Origin: BM506 sp031581485
Lineage (GTDB): Bacteria > Desulfobacterota > Desulfobulbia > Desulfobulbales > SURF-16
Direction: 5' to 3'
DNA length: 45,482 bases
Assembly (NCBI GenBank): GCA_031581485.1
Contig: JAVLBA010000013.1
Coordinates: 1 to 45,482, forward strand
This document shows positions 33,675 through 42,390 of this stretch, piece after piece. Positions within the stretch are counted from its first letter, which is position 1; each line of letters starts with the position of its first letter. The translations under genes were made by a program, and so were the position numbers. A model generated the notes under the pieces. The model was given only the letters and a program-made list of their open reading frames with translations, did no database searches and was not told the origin of the DNA.

Positions 33675-33690
33675 TGGCATGGCCCTTGCT
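33675..33690 (+). promoter_or_regulatory. Sigma-54 promoter of napDAGHBC
   Basis: TGGCATG-GCCC-TTGCT matches the sigma-54 consensus TGGCACG-N4-TTGCW with one transition and exact GG-to-GC spacing. Transcription would start near 33701, about 129 bp before napD. RpoN dependence implies an enhancer-binding activator, whose gene is not in the window. Confidence 0.7.
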
Positions 33691-33829
33691 ACTTTCTTCC
33701 TGGGTTTTGCCAGAAAAAGGGTTTGTCTTTTGGTCCCCTTTTTTGCCATCCTGAATATGTCAACATGGCTCGGGCTCTTCTGGCCGGGCGTTTGAGGTGG
33801 AATATGAGGAAACAAACAAGGGAGGCGCT

Positions 33830-34066
33830 ATGAATATTGCCGGAGTTGTCCTGCAGACCAGGCCCACGGATCTTGCGACGGTGCAGGCACAGCTTGAGAC
33901 CATGGCCGGTGTTGAGGTCCACGGTATTCATGAGAATGGCCGCCTGGTGGTAACCGTTGTCGAGGAGGGCTACAGGGAGACCAGTGACACTGTGCTTCGT
34001 CTTCATCAGGTGCCGGGGGTTTTGAATGCCTCCCTCGTCTATCAGCATAGCGAAGATATTGGATAA
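33830..34066 (+). CDS. napD: NapD, chaperone for NapA
   Basis: 78 residues, typical of NapD, which binds the NapA twin-arginine signal and delays export until cofactors are in. The start NIAGVVLQTRP and the ferredoxin-like fold with GVEVHGIHENGRLVVTVVEE fit the family. GGGAGG 5 nt before ATG 33830 fixes the start. It is 10 bp upstream of napA and the first gene after the sigma-54 promoter. Confidence 0.9.
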   Translation: MNIAGVVLQTRPTDLATVQAQLETMAGVEVHGIHENGRLVVTVVEEGYRETSDTVLRLHQVPGVLNASLVYQHSEDIG

Positions 34067-34076
34067 GGAGAAAATC

Positions 34077-36587
34077 ATGAAGTTGTCCAGACGTACATTT
34101 ATCAAGAGTAATGCCGTGGCCGCCACTGCGCTGGCCGCCGGCATATCCCTGCCTGAGGCGGAGGCCCTGGCCCAGGAAGGCGATCTCAATATCCGTTGGG
34201 ACAAGGCCCCCTGTCGTTTCTGCGGCACGGGCTGCTCTGTGCTGGTTGGTACCAAGGAGGGGCGGGTGGTGGCCACCCAGGGTGATCCTGATGCCCCTGT
34301 TAACCGTGGTCTCAACTGCATCAAGGGCTATTTTCTCTCCAAGATCATGTATGGCAAGGATCGCCTGCAGACCCCCCTGCTCCGCAAGAAAAACGGTAAG
34401 TATGACAAGGAGGGTGATTTCACGGCGGTGAGCTGGGACGAGGCCCTGGACACCATGGCCGTCAAATTCAAGGAGGCCCTTAAGAAAAAGGGGCCCACCT
34501 CGGTGGGTATGTTCGGCTCGGGCCAGTGGACGGTGTTTGAGGGCTATGCCGCCTCCAAACTGATGAAGGCGGGCCTGCGCACCAATAATCTTGATCCCAA
34601 TGCCCGCCACTGCATGGCCTCGGCCGTGGCCGGCTTTATGCGGACCTTCGGCTCTGACGAGCCCATGGGCTGCTATGACGATCTGGAGTATGCCGATGGT
34701 TTTGTGCTTTGGGGCGCCAATATGTCGGAGATGCACCCCATTCTCTGGTCCCGTCTTACGGATCGGCGTCTCACCGCCCCCCATGTCAAGGTGGCGGTGC
34801 TCTCCACCTTTGAGAACAGGAATTTTGAACTGGCTGACCTGGGTATGGTCTTCAAGCCCCAGACCGATCTGGTTATTCTCAACTTTATCGCCAACTACAT
34901 CATTGAAAACAAGGCGGTGAATAGCGATTTTGTCGGTAAACATGTGCGCTTTAAAAGGGGTAATATTGATATCGGCTACGGCCTTCGGCCCGAGGATGAG
35001 CGGGAGAGCAATGCGGTCAATGCCACCAAGGCAGGGGGCAGTGTTGATATCACCTTTGAGGAGTATAAAGAATTCGTTGCCGACTATACCCTGGACAAGA
35101 CCCAGGAGATGACCGGCGTGCCCAAGGAGCAGTTGCTGGAACTGGCCCAGATGTATGCCGATCCCAAGCGCAAGATCGTCTCCTACTGGACCATGGGTTT
35201 CAACCAGCATACCCGCGGCACCTGGGCCAATAATCTCGTCTATAACATCCATCTGTTGACCGGCAAGATCTCAGAGCCCGGCAACGGCCCCTTCTCCCTC
35301 ACCGGCCAGCCCTCTGCCTGCGGCACGGCCCGGGAGGTGGGCACCTTTGCCCATCGTCTTCCTGCCGATCTGGTGGTGATGAATGAGGGCCACCGGGATT
35401 TCGCAGAAAAGATCTGGAAGCTGCCCAAGGGCACCATCTCCGGTCAGGTGGGCTACCACGCCGTGCTCCAGAACCGCATGCTCAAGGATGGCAAGCTCAA
35501 TGCCTACTGGGTCATGTGCAACAACAACGTCCAGGCCGCCGCCAATCTTAATGAGGAGACCCTGCCCGGCTATCGAAACCCGGAAAATTTCATTGTGGTT
35601 TCCGACCCCTATCCCACGGTAACCGCCATGGCTGCTGATCTTATCCTGCCCACGGCCATGTGGGTGGAAAAGGAGGGGGCCTATGGCAATGCCGAGCGCC
35701 GCACCCAGTTCTGGCGGCAGCAGGTGGAGGCTCCGGAAGGGGCCAAGAGCGATCTCTGGCAGATGGTGGAGTTTGCCAAACGGTTCAAGGTGGAAGAGGT
35801 GTGGCCGGCAGAGCTCCTTGCCGGCAAGCCCGAATATCGCGGCAAGACCCTTTATGACATCCTCTATGCCAACGGTCAGGTCAATAAATACCCCGCCCAG
35901 AAGGTGGTGGATGGTGCCGGCAATGAGTATCAAAACAGTGAAATGGCCCATTTCGGCTTCTACCTGCAGAAGGGCCTCTATGAGGAGTACCGCCTCTTTG
36001 GTCTGCAGGGACCCAAAAAAGGCCATGAACTGGGTGCCTTTGATGCTTATCACGCGTCCCGCGGCCTGCGCTGGCCGATAATCGAGGGCAAGGAAACCCT
36101 GTGGCGTTACCGGGAGGGCTATGATCCCCATGTGGCCAAGGGCAGCGGCCTGCAGTTTTACGGCAATAAGGACAACAAGGCGCATATCTTTGCCCTGCCC
36201 TATGAGCCGCCGGCCGAGTCCCCGGACCAGGAGTATGATCTCTGGCTCTGTACCGGCCGTGTTCTGGAGCATTGGCATTCCGGCTCCATGACCCAGCGGG
36301 TGCCTGAGCTCTACAGGGCCGTCCCCCATGCCGTTCTCTTCATGCATCCGGATGACGCCAAGGAGCGTGGCCTGCGCCGGGGTATGCCGGTGAAGATTGC
36401 CTCGCGGCGCGGCGATGTCACCGCCAGTGTCGAGACCAGGGGCCGCAACAAGATGCCCAGAGGCATGGTTTTTCTGCCCTGGTTTGATGCCCGGCGTTTG
36501 GCGAATAAGCTGATTTTGGACGCCACCTGTCCCATTTCCAAGGAGACGGATTATAAGAAATGTGCCGTCAGGGTGGAACGGGCCTAG
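34077..36587 (+). CDS. napA: Periplasmic nitrate reductase catalytic subunit NapA
   Basis: An 836-residue molybdoenzyme that reduces nitrate to nitrite in the periplasm. The Tat signal is SRRTFIK at 4-10. The 4Fe-4S ligands are C46, C49, C53 and C81 (CRFCGTGC...NCIKGYF), and the molybdenum ligand is C179 in DPNARHCMAS. The length and these motifs are those of NapA rather than formate dehydrogenase or assimilatory NasA. TAAGGAG lies 6 nt before ATG 34077. NapG follows after 14 bp. With NapB, NapC, NapG and NapH nearby, the complete quinol-to-nitrate route is encoded here. Confidence 0.97.
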   Translation: MKLSRRTFIKSNAVAATALAAGISLPEAEALAQEGDLNIRWDKAPCRFCGTGCSVLVGTKEGRVVATQGDPDAPVNRGLNCIKGYFLSKIMYGKDRLQTPLLRKKNGKYDKEGDFTAVSWDEALDTMAVKFKEALKKKGPTSVGMFGSGQWTVFEGYAASKLMKAGLRTNNLDPNARHCMASAVAGFMRTFGSDEPMGCYDDLEYADGFVLWGANMSEMHPILWSRLTDRRLTAPHVKVAVLSTFENRNFELADLGMVFKPQTDLVILNFIANYIIENKAVNSDFVGKHVRFKRGNIDIGYGLRPEDERESNAVNATKAGGSVDITFEEYKEFVADYTLDKTQEMTGVPKEQLLELAQMYADPKRKIVSYWTMGFNQHTRGTWANNLVYNIHLLTGKISEPGNGPFSLTGQPSACGTAREVGTFAHRLPADLVVMNEGHRDFAEKIWKLPKGTISGQVGYHAVLQNRMLKDGKLNAYWVMCNNNVQAAANLNEETLPGYRNPENFIVVSDPYPTVTAMAADLILPTAMWVEKEGAYGNAERRTQFWRQQVEAPEGAKSDLWQMVEFAKRFKVEEVWPAELLAGKPEYRGKTLYDILYANGQVNKYPAQKVVDGAGNEYQNSEMAHFGFYLQKGLYEEYRLFGLQGPKKGHELGAFDAYHASRGLRWPIIEGKETLWRYREGYDPHVAKGSGLQFYGNKDNKAHIFALPYEPPAESPDQEYDLWLCTGRVLEHWHSGSMTQRVPELYRAVPHAVLFMHPDDAKERGLRRGMPVKIASRRGDVTASVETRGRNKMPRGMVFLPWFDARRLANKLILDATCPISKETDYKKCAVRVERA

Positions 36588-36601
36588 GCCGGGGGCGTGA
36601 A

Positions 36602-37384
36602 GTGGGGAAGAAGAGTAAAGGCATAAAGGAAACCAGCCGCCGCCAGTTTCTGGCGGACGGGACCAAGGCCGCCTGCGGTGCGGCCCTGCTGGGCGTTGCT
36701 GCCGGTTTCGGGGCCAGGCAAGCCGGGGCCTCGTCCCAGGTCTTTGTCCGGCCTCCGGGTGCGGGCCTGGAGAGCGAGTTTCTCTCCTCCTGCCTGCGCT
36801 GCGGCCAATGCATCCGGGCCTGTCCCTATGACACCCTGCAGATAGCCGGGCTTTTCAGCCCGGTTGCCACCGGCACCCCCTTTTTTCAGCCCCGGCAGGT
36901 GCCCTGTGAGATGTGTGAGGATCTGCCCTGTGTCCGGGCCTGTCCCAGCGGGGCCCTTGACCCTGAGCTCACGGATGTCACCAAGGCCCGCATGGGCCTG
37001 GCCGTGCTCATTGATCAGGAGACCTGCCTTAACTATCTGGGCCTGCGCTGCGGCGTCTGTTACCGTTCCTGCCCCCAGATTGACAAGGCTTTGACCCTGG
37101 ATGCCCAGCATAACCAGAGGAGCGGCAAACATACCCTCTTTCTGCCCAAGGTCCATTCAGAGCATTGTACGGGCTGTGGCAAGTGCGAAAGATCCTGTGT
37201 CTTGGAGACATCGGCCATCAAGGTCCTGCCCCTGGACCTGGCCAAGGGGGCCCTGGGCCGCCATTATCGTCTGGGCTGGGAGGAGAAGGCCCGAAAGGGG
37301 GAAAGCCTCATCCCTGAAGCCCTGGACCTGCCCGACCGCCTGCCGGAATTTACGCCCCCCTTCGGGCCGGAGGGTAGACCATGA
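36602..37384 (+). CDS. napG: NapG, periplasmic 4Fe-4S ferredoxin-type protein
   Basis: 260 residues. A Tat signal (SRRQFLADGTKAA) is followed by four cluster motifs: CLRCGQCIRACP, CEMCEDLPCVRACP, CLNYLGLRCGVCYRSCP and CTGCGKCERSCV. NapG receives electrons from the membrane protein NapH and passes them towards NapC/NapB. I chose GTG 36602, which has GGGGG 7 nt upstream; the upstream in-frame ATG at 36560 lies inside napA. The stop overlaps the napH start (ATGA). Confidence 0.92.
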   Translation: MGKKSKGIKETSRRQFLADGTKAACGAALLGVAAGFGARQAGASSQVFVRPPGAGLESEFLSSCLRCGQCIRACPYDTLQIAGLFSPVATGTPFFQPRQVPCEMCEDLPCVRACPSGALDPELTDVTKARMGLAVLIDQETCLNYLGLRCGVCYRSCPQIDKALTLDAQHNQRSGKHTLFLPKVHSEHCTGCGKCERSCVLETSAIKVLPLDLAKGALGRHYRLGWEEKARKGESLIPEALDLPDRLPEFTPPFGPEGRP

Positions 37385-38196
37385 AATGGCTCATCCTGCG
37401 GAGAAGCAGTCAGCTCATGGTCCTTGGTTTTTTTCTCCTGGGTCCCCTGGCCGGCATCTGGCTGATATCCGGGACTCTTTCTGCTTCCCTGACCCTGGAT
37501 TTCCTGCCCCTTACCGATCCTCTGGTCTTTCTGCAGACCCTTTTCAGCGGCCATAAACCGGCGGCCCCGGCCTTGATAGGAGTCCTTGTGATCCTTATTT
37601 TCTATGGTCTGGTGGGAGGGCGGGTCTTTTGTTCCTGGGTCTGCCCCATCAATATCATTGCCGATTCCACGGCCTGGCTGCGTGACAAGATCGGCATCAG
37701 AGGGGTTCTTTTTTTTTCAAACAGCAGTCGGTATTGGTTGCTGGCCATGGTGTGCGGTCTGGCCCTGGTTTTTCAGTCAGCCCTCTGGGAGATGATCAAT
37801 CCGGTAACCATTTTCCCCAGGGCCATTATTTTTGGACTCTCCAGCGCCATAGTGGTGGCTGCCGCCCTCTTTTTTTTCGACCTGCTGCTGGGCAAGAGGG
37901 GCTGGTGCCAGATCTGTCCCACCGGTGCCTTTTACAGCCTGCTTGGCTATCTGAGCCCCCTCAAGGTGATTGCCGGCAACAGAGAAAGATGTGATCAGTG
38001 TCAGGCCTGTTACCAGGTCTGCCCTGAACCCCAGGTCCTCCATGAACCCTTGCGGGTGGAGGGCTCCTCCCCGGTGATTCGTTCCGGGCAATGTACCAAT
38101 TGTGGACGCTGCATCGATGTCTGTCCCCAGTCGGTATTTAAATTTGGCAACAGATTCTCATCAGAGAATAAAGGCAAGGCAATAAAGTGCGCCTGA
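37381..38196 (+). CDS. napH: NapH, quinol-oxidising membrane ferredoxin
   Basis: A 271-residue inner-membrane protein with four transmembrane helices (about 13-35, 63-84, 120-138 and 148-168). Cytoplasmic motifs are FCSWVCPIN and WCQICPTGAFY, plus two C-terminal 4Fe-4S motifs (CDQCQACYQVCP, CTNCGRCIDVCP). NapH with NapG forms a quinol dehydrogenase for NapA. ATG 37381 overlaps the napG stop, so the pair is translationally coupled. Confidence 0.93.
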   Translation: MKWLILRRSSQLMVLGFFLLGPLAGIWLISGTLSASLTLDFLPLTDPLVFLQTLFSGHKPAAPALIGVLVILIFYGLVGGRVFCSWVCPINIIADSTAWLRDKIGIRGVLFFSNSSRYWLLAMVCGLALVFQSALWEMINPVTIFPRAIIFGLSSAIVVAAALFFFDLLLGKRGWCQICPTGAFYSLLGYLSPLKVIAGNRERCDQCQACYQVCPEPQVLHEPLRVEGSSPVIRSGQCTNCGRCIDVCPQSVFKFGNRFSSENKGKAIKCA

Positions 38197-38241
38197 TAAG
38201 GATACGTCGGCTGCTGCTGACCCAAGGAAGGAGTTGATACA

Positions 38242-38685
38242 ATGAAGAAACATACAGCTGAAGGAGTGGTAATCCTGCTGGCTCTGGCTGCCATGGCCTT
38301 GCCTGTCCAGGCCGAGGAACTGAAATCCCTGAGGGGCAGCCGTGATCTTGACGCCGGCTCTGAACCGCCGGAAATTAACCGGCTGATAGCGGACGACCGG
38401 CCCATTCCCCGTAATTATGTGCAGCAGCCTCCCCTCATTCCCCATAAGACAGAGGGCTACCGCATTGATCGCAACTATAATAAATGTCTGAGCTGCCATA
38501 GCTGGGCCAATTACAAACAGGCCAGGGCCACCAAGATACCGCCCACCCATTTTGTCAACAGGGAGGGCAGGGAGCTGGCCAACATCTCTGCCGGCAGATA
38601 TTTCTGTACCCAGTGCCATGTGCCCCAGACAGATACCCGGCCCCTTGTGGAAAACGAGTTTGAGCCTGTTAAGGCCTTGAAATAA
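38242..38685 (+). CDS. napB: NapB, diheme cytochrome c subunit of nitrate reductase
   Basis: 147 residues. A Sec signal peptide (residues 1-24, cut after VQA) precedes two CxxCH haem sites, CLSCH at 82-86 and CTQCH at 122-126. IPHKTEGYRIDRNYNKCLSCH and PPTHFVNREG are NapB hallmarks. It is the direct electron donor to NapA in the periplasm. GGAG lies about 8 nt before ATG 38242. Confidence 0.95.
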   Translation: MKKHTAEGVVILLALAAMALPVQAEELKSLRGSRDLDAGSEPPEINRLIADDRPIPRNYVQQPPLIPHKTEGYRIDRNYNKCLSCHSWANYKQARATKIPPTHFVNREGRELANISAGRYFCTQCHVPQTDTRPLVENEFEPVKALK

Positions 38686-38722
38686 GACGTTAAAATGAAG
38701 AGTTTAAACCGGGAGTTGTCAG

Positions 38723-39292
38723 ATGGTCGCATCAACTAATAAAAAATCTTTCAAGTGGGGGATCTTTCTCTTTGGCGGGGTGGCAGGCATGCTCTTGCTC
38801 GTCCTCTTTCTGGGCGAACTCCATTATACGGCCACTGAGAAATTCTGCATCTCCTGTCATGAGATGGAGGCCAACGTCTATATGGAGTACAAGGAGACCG
38901 CCCATTATATAAATAAGTCCGGGGTGCGGGCCACCTGCACTGATTGCCATCTCTCCCAGAATTTAATAGAGAAGGTGGGCCGCAAGGTCAAGGCCGCCCG
39001 GGAAGTGTTTCACCATTTCAAGGGCACCATCAATACCCGGGAGAAATTTCTCGACAAAAGGCTGGTGTTGGCGGAAAGTGTGTGGGCCGAGATGATGGCC
39101 AATGATTCACGGGAATGTCGCACCTGTCATTCGGCCGCCAATATGGATTATACCAAACAGTCACGACGGGCCATGGAGCAGCACATCAGGGGCGAAGATG
39201 AAAAGAAGACCTGCATTGAGTGCCATAAGGGCATTGCCCACCGGCTCCCGGATATGCAGACCATTGATCCCTCGGCGGTGATTGGTAACTGA
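38723..39292 (+). CDS. napC: NapC/NirT family tetrahaem cytochrome c
   Basis: 189 residues with one N-terminal membrane anchor (about 12-32) and four CxxCH sites at 42-46, 72-76, 132-136 and 164-168. The SCHEM-AN-YMEYKETAHY stretch is typical of NapC/NirT. It oxidises menaquinol and feeds NapB. Having both NapC and NapGH gives two possible quinol routes to NapA. It could also serve another periplasmic reductase such as NrfA. It is the last gene of the operon, 24 bp before the terminator. Confidence 0.94.
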   Translation: MVASTNKKSFKWGIFLFGGVAGMLLLVLFLGELHYTATEKFCISCHEMEANVYMEYKETAHYINKSGVRATCTDCHLSQNLIEKVGRKVKAAREVFHHFKGTINTREKFLDKRLVLAESVWAEMMANDSRECRTCHSAANMDYTKQSRRAMEQHIRGEDEKKTCIECHKGIAHRLPDMQTIDPSAVIGN

Positions 39293-39315
39293 TACGGCGG
39301 TGCCTCTCCCGCCCC

Positions 39316-39363
39316 AAAAACAGCCCCTCCCCTCTGGCGCCAGAGGGGAGGGGCTGTTTTTTT
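39316..39363 (+). terminator. Terminator of the nap operon: 46-bp perfect palindrome
   Basis: Positions 39316-39361 are fully self-complementary around the centre TGGC|GCCA, with flanking A5 and T7. In RNA this folds into a hairpin of about 21 bp with a tight GC loop and a U tract. It starts 24 bp after the napC stop. Confidence 0.92.
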
Positions 39364-39528
39364 GGAAAAAGGTCTCTTCCCTGGCCGGCCCATATCTGGT
39401 ATGGCTCTTCATCCATGCCAGGCATGGCCGGAAACTTTGTCTGGCAATACCCTGAAATTCAAGGAGAAGATCCGGGGCTGTGTTACTGCTGTGGCCCTCA
39501 ACAAGAAAAGGGAGATAAAGGAAGGATG

Positions 39529-39969
39529 ATGTTTGCACATGATACCACCCAGGGGGAACTGACTGCGTTTATTGCCGGCTGGCAGCAAGATGAGCTCGGT
39601 ACTAAAGACGCCTTTGTTCAGCTGGGTGATCTGCTTTTGAAAAAGGAACATTCCCTGGTTTCCTTTCAGGCCCGGCCGGGCATTACCTATTCCCTGCGGG
39701 GCCATATCAGTGTGAACCAGAAGGAGGAAGGGCCCCTCTACGCCATGGTTGATGTCATTGATGACGATCCCGACCAGCGCTGGCTCTCAATCTGTTTCTA
39801 TGGGGAGAGGATATCCGACCCGGAGGAGCGGGGCGATTTTGTGCCCGGCGGTCTGCTGGGCCAGGATGCGCTCTGTTTCGACTATGATGGCCAGGATGAG
39901 GAGCTTCTTGGCTATATTGCCAGGCGCATTGCCGAGGCGTACCAGGCCACGCAGGACCTGGTGATCTGA
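39529..39969 (+). CDS. Conserved-looking hypothetical protein, acidic and cytoplasmic
   Basis: 146 residues, no signal or membrane segment, unrecognised. The sequence is acidic, with mixed alpha/beta character: LVSFQARPGITYSLRGHI, AMVDVIDDDPDQRWLSICFYGERISDP and GLLGQDALCFDYDG, then a C-terminal helix. Two adjacent ATGs (39526, 39529) follow AAGGAAGG; 39529 has the better spacing. It stands alone between the nap terminator and a 440-bp non-coding stretch. Confidence 0.6.
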   Translation: MFAHDTTQGELTAFIAGWQQDELGTKDAFVQLGDLLLKKEHSLVSFQARPGITYSLRGHISVNQKEEGPLYAMVDVIDDDPDQRWLSICFYGERISDPEERGDFVPGGLLGQDALCFDYDGQDEELLGYIARRIAEAYQATQDLVI

Positions 39970-40043
39970 AGCAAAGAAGGGGGGGCAGCCAGATGCTCTG
40001 CCGCCTCCTGGCCCAGCCCTCCATGACCGCGGCAGGGACATGG

Positions 40044-40072
40044 TTGACAGCACGGTGACCCCCGAGATACCT
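40044..40072 (+). promoter_or_regulatory. Sigma-70-like promoter for a candidate non-coding RNA
   Basis: Consensus TTGACA (40044-40049), then GATACC (40066-40071) at 16 bp or ATACCT at 17 bp. GATACC resembles the -10 GATACT seen at 10901 and 42414. Confidence 0.45.
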
Positions 40073-40078
40073 TTTTGA

Positions 40079-40388
40079 AAGGTATGGGGAGCAGGTGAGG
40101 GTGGTGCAGGCAGGGAGAAAAGAGGAGTCGTCATTCTCCAAGAAGAGGAAGCAAGAATTGGCTGAACAGGAAGAGAATGTGGGAGTGAGCCTGGATATTA
40201 CAATGGTTTCAGGAAGATACATGCCGGACGACTGAAAAGTCCGTGGTGGCGCGGCAGCTGTCCCTGCACAGGGGCTGCAAGGCCCTCTTGGGCCATGACA
40301 GCTGGTGGCGGGGCAGCAGCAGCCCCCCCCAAGAAGAGGCCGACCCATAAAAAACCCTGATGCAGATCTGCCCCAGGGTTTTTTATGG
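40079..40388 (+). ncRNA. Candidate structured non-coding RNA between a hypothetical gene and htpG
   Basis: About 310 nt with no plausible protein on either strand, bracketed by a promoter (40044-40072) and an intrinsic terminator (40345-40388). A hairpin with a GAAA tetraloop (GACT-GAAA-AGTC, 40230-40241) is followed by a likely three-way junction. Its stem CAGCTGTC (40255-40262) pairs with GACAGCTG (40297-40304), enclosing CCCT-GCAC-AGGG (40262-40273, competing for one base) and GGCCC-TCTT-GGGCC (40281-40294). I do not recognise it as 6S, tmRNA, SRP, RNase P or a known riboswitch. Expression is inferred, not shown. Confidence 0.38.
40345..40388. terminator. Bidirectional terminator downstream of htpG
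   Basis: A 15-bp perfect stem, 40345-40359 with 40374-40388, has a 14-nt loop and A6/T6 tracts within the arms. It lies 25 bp past the htpG stop on the minus strand and would also end plus-strand transcripts. Confidence 0.85.
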
Positions 40389-40412
40389 CCCGTAATGAGG
40401 GGGGTGGCGCCT

Positions 40413-42278
40413 TTATTTCAGGGCCCGCTCCAGGATCTTGTAGTTGCGCTCCACCATGGAGCGGGGCTCGCTGAGCAGACCGGCCTGGATCAGGCTATTG
40501 TCGTAGATCTGTTCAACAACGTTTTTGGCAAACTCCTCATCCTTGACCCGCATCTCCGCCAGCCCCTTGATGAGGGGGTGGCTGGTGTTGATCTCCAGGG
40601 TCTTGGAGCTGATCTGGTGCTCCTGGTTGGTAGCCTTGAGGATCCGCTCCATGGAACTGGTGAACATACTGTTCGGATTGACGATGATGGCCGGGCTGCC
40701 CACCAGCCGCTTGGAGGCCACCACCTCCTTGACCTGGTCGCCCAGGGTCTCCTTCATCCACTTGAGCAGGCTGGCGGCTACCGAGGATTCCAGCTCTTCC
40801 GGTTTTTCAGCCGCCTCTTCCTTCTCCTCTTCGGCCTCTTTGGGCAGGTCAATGTCGGCCCGGTCTGCGGATACCAGCTTTTTGGAGTCAAACTCCCCCA
40901 GATGACTGAAGACAAAATCATCAATGGGCTCCATGGTGTAGATCACTTCAATATCATTCTTTTTAAAGGCCTCCAGGTAGGGGCCGGCCTCAATGGCCTC
41001 CCGGCTGGGACCGTTGACGTAATAGATCTCTTTCTGATCCTCCTTCATCCTGGCCACATAGTCGCTGAGGGCGATCTCCTGACCCGGTTCTGATTTGGAG
41101 GATTCAAAGCGCAGGAGTCTGGCCAAGGCCTCTCTGTGCATGAAATCGCTGGTGGCACCCTCCTTGAGGAAGATGCCGAAGGTCTTCCAGATCTTTTCGT
41201 AGGTCGCGGGTTCTTTTTCCGCCAGCTCGGCCAGGTGTTTGAGGAAGCGGCTGGTGATGATCTTGTTGAGCTTGACCACCAGGGCACTGTCCTGCAGGGC
41301 CTGGCGCGAGATGTTCAGGGGCAGGTCTTCGCTGTCTATCACGCCTTTGACAAAGCGCAGCCATTCCGGCAGGATGGCGGGGCTATCTTGTTCAATAAGA
41401 ATTTTCTGGCAGTAGAGGCTGACCCCCGGCTCCATGCGGCCAAAGCCCAGGGTCTCCAGGTTTTCCTGGGGCACGAAGAGCAGGGCCTGGATGGCCAGAG
41501 GGGCATCCGCGGCAAAGTGCAGGGTGGTCAGGGGTTCGTCCATGGCATTGGCGATGAACTTGTAAAACTCATTATACTCTTCTGTCTTGATATCTTGCTT
41601 GGATTTGGCCCACAGGGCCTGGACCGTATTGACGGTTTCACCGGCCACCTTGATGGGAAAGGGCACGAAGTTGGAGTATTGCTTGATGATGCGCTTTATC
41701 TCCTGCTCAGAGGCATAATCGTAGCTCTCCTCGTTGAGGTCGATGATGATCTTGGTGCCGCGATGGAGTCCGGGGCATGAGGTCAAGGTGTAGCTGCCGG
41801 CCCCCTCTGAGGCCCATTCGCAGCCCTCGGCATCGGGACGGTAGGAGCGGGACTGGACCCGGACCTTGCTGGCCACCATGAAGGCGGCATAAAAGCCGAC
41901 CCCGAACTGGCCGATGAGGCTGACATCCTTTTTGGCGGCCTCGGCCAGACCGGACAAGAAATTTTTGGAGCCGGAATGGGCAATGGTGCCCAGGTTCTGT
42001 TCTAATTCCGCGCGGGTCATGCCGATGCCTGAATCCGTAATGGTCAGGGTATGTTCTTTCTCATCAAAGCTGATGGCGATAGCCAGGGGGGCATCCTGGT
42101 CAAAGACCTCGTCTTCCAGAAGCTGCTGGTGACGGAATTTCTCCAGGGCATCGGCGGCATTGGAGATCAGCTCCCTGAGGAAAATATCCCGCTCGGTATA
42201 GAGGGAGTGGATAACAATATCTAGCAGCTGTTTGACTTCAGCCTGGAACTCTTTGGTTTCACTTTTTACATCTGTCAT
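40413..42278 (-). CDS. htpG: Chaperone HtpG (Hsp90)
   Basis: A 621-residue cytosolic Hsp90 ATPase. The N-terminal GHKL ATP site is clear (IHSLYTERDIFLRELISNAADALEK, then DSGIGMTRAELEQNLGTIAHSG and QFGVGFYAAFMV). The middle domain has PLNISRQALQDS, and the C-terminal dimerisation domain is present; the length is standard. AAGGA precedes ATG 42278. A promoter at 42341-42368 points to it. It is a single-gene unit ended by the terminator at 40345-40388. Confidence 0.97.
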   Translation of the reverse strand: MTDVKSETKEFQAEVKQLLDIVIHSLYTERDIFLRELISNAADALEKFRHQQLLEDEVFDQDAPLAIAISFDEKEHTLTITDSGIGMTRAELEQNLGTIAHSGSKNFLSGLAEAAKKDVSLIGQFGVGFYAAFMVASKVRVQSRSYRPDAEGCEWASEGAGSYTLTSCPGLHRGTKIIIDLNEESYDYASEQEIKRIIKQYSNFVPFPIKVAGETVNTVQALWAKSKQDIKTEEYNEFYKFIANAMDEPLTTLHFAADAPLAIQALLFVPQENLETLGFGRMEPGVSLYCQKILIEQDSPAILPEWLRFVKGVIDSEDLPLNISRQALQDSALVVKLNKIITSRFLKHLAELAEKEPATYEKIWKTFGIFLKEGATSDFMHREALARLLRFESSKSEPGQEIALSDYVARMKEDQKEIYYVNGPSREAIEAGPYLEAFKKNDIEVIYTMEPIDDFVFSHLGEFDSKKLVSADRADIDLPKEAEEEKEEAAEKPEELESSVAASLLKWMKETLGDQVKEVVASKRLVGSPAIIVNPNSMFTSSMERILKATNQEHQISSKTLEINTSHPLIKGLAEMRVKDEEFAKNVVEQIYDNSLIQAGLLSEPRSMVERNYKILERALK

Positions 42279-42340
42279 GATACGATCCTTACTTTGTCTG
42301 GTGTTTGTAATAAGTGGGGTTGACCGGGAAAACGGAGTAA

Positions 42341-42368
42341 AATCTAAGCATCAATTTCCGGGTGTCAA
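42341..42368 (-). promoter_or_regulatory. Promoter of htpG
   Basis: On the minus strand: TTGACA (42368-42363), 16-bp spacer, TAGATT (42346-42341), about 63 bp upstream of the start codon. The -35 reads CTTGACA, which partly resembles a heat-shock -35, but no CCCCAT-like -10 lies at the right distance. Confidence 0.5.
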
Positions 42369-42390
42369 GCCGTAATGGTACGAGATACTC

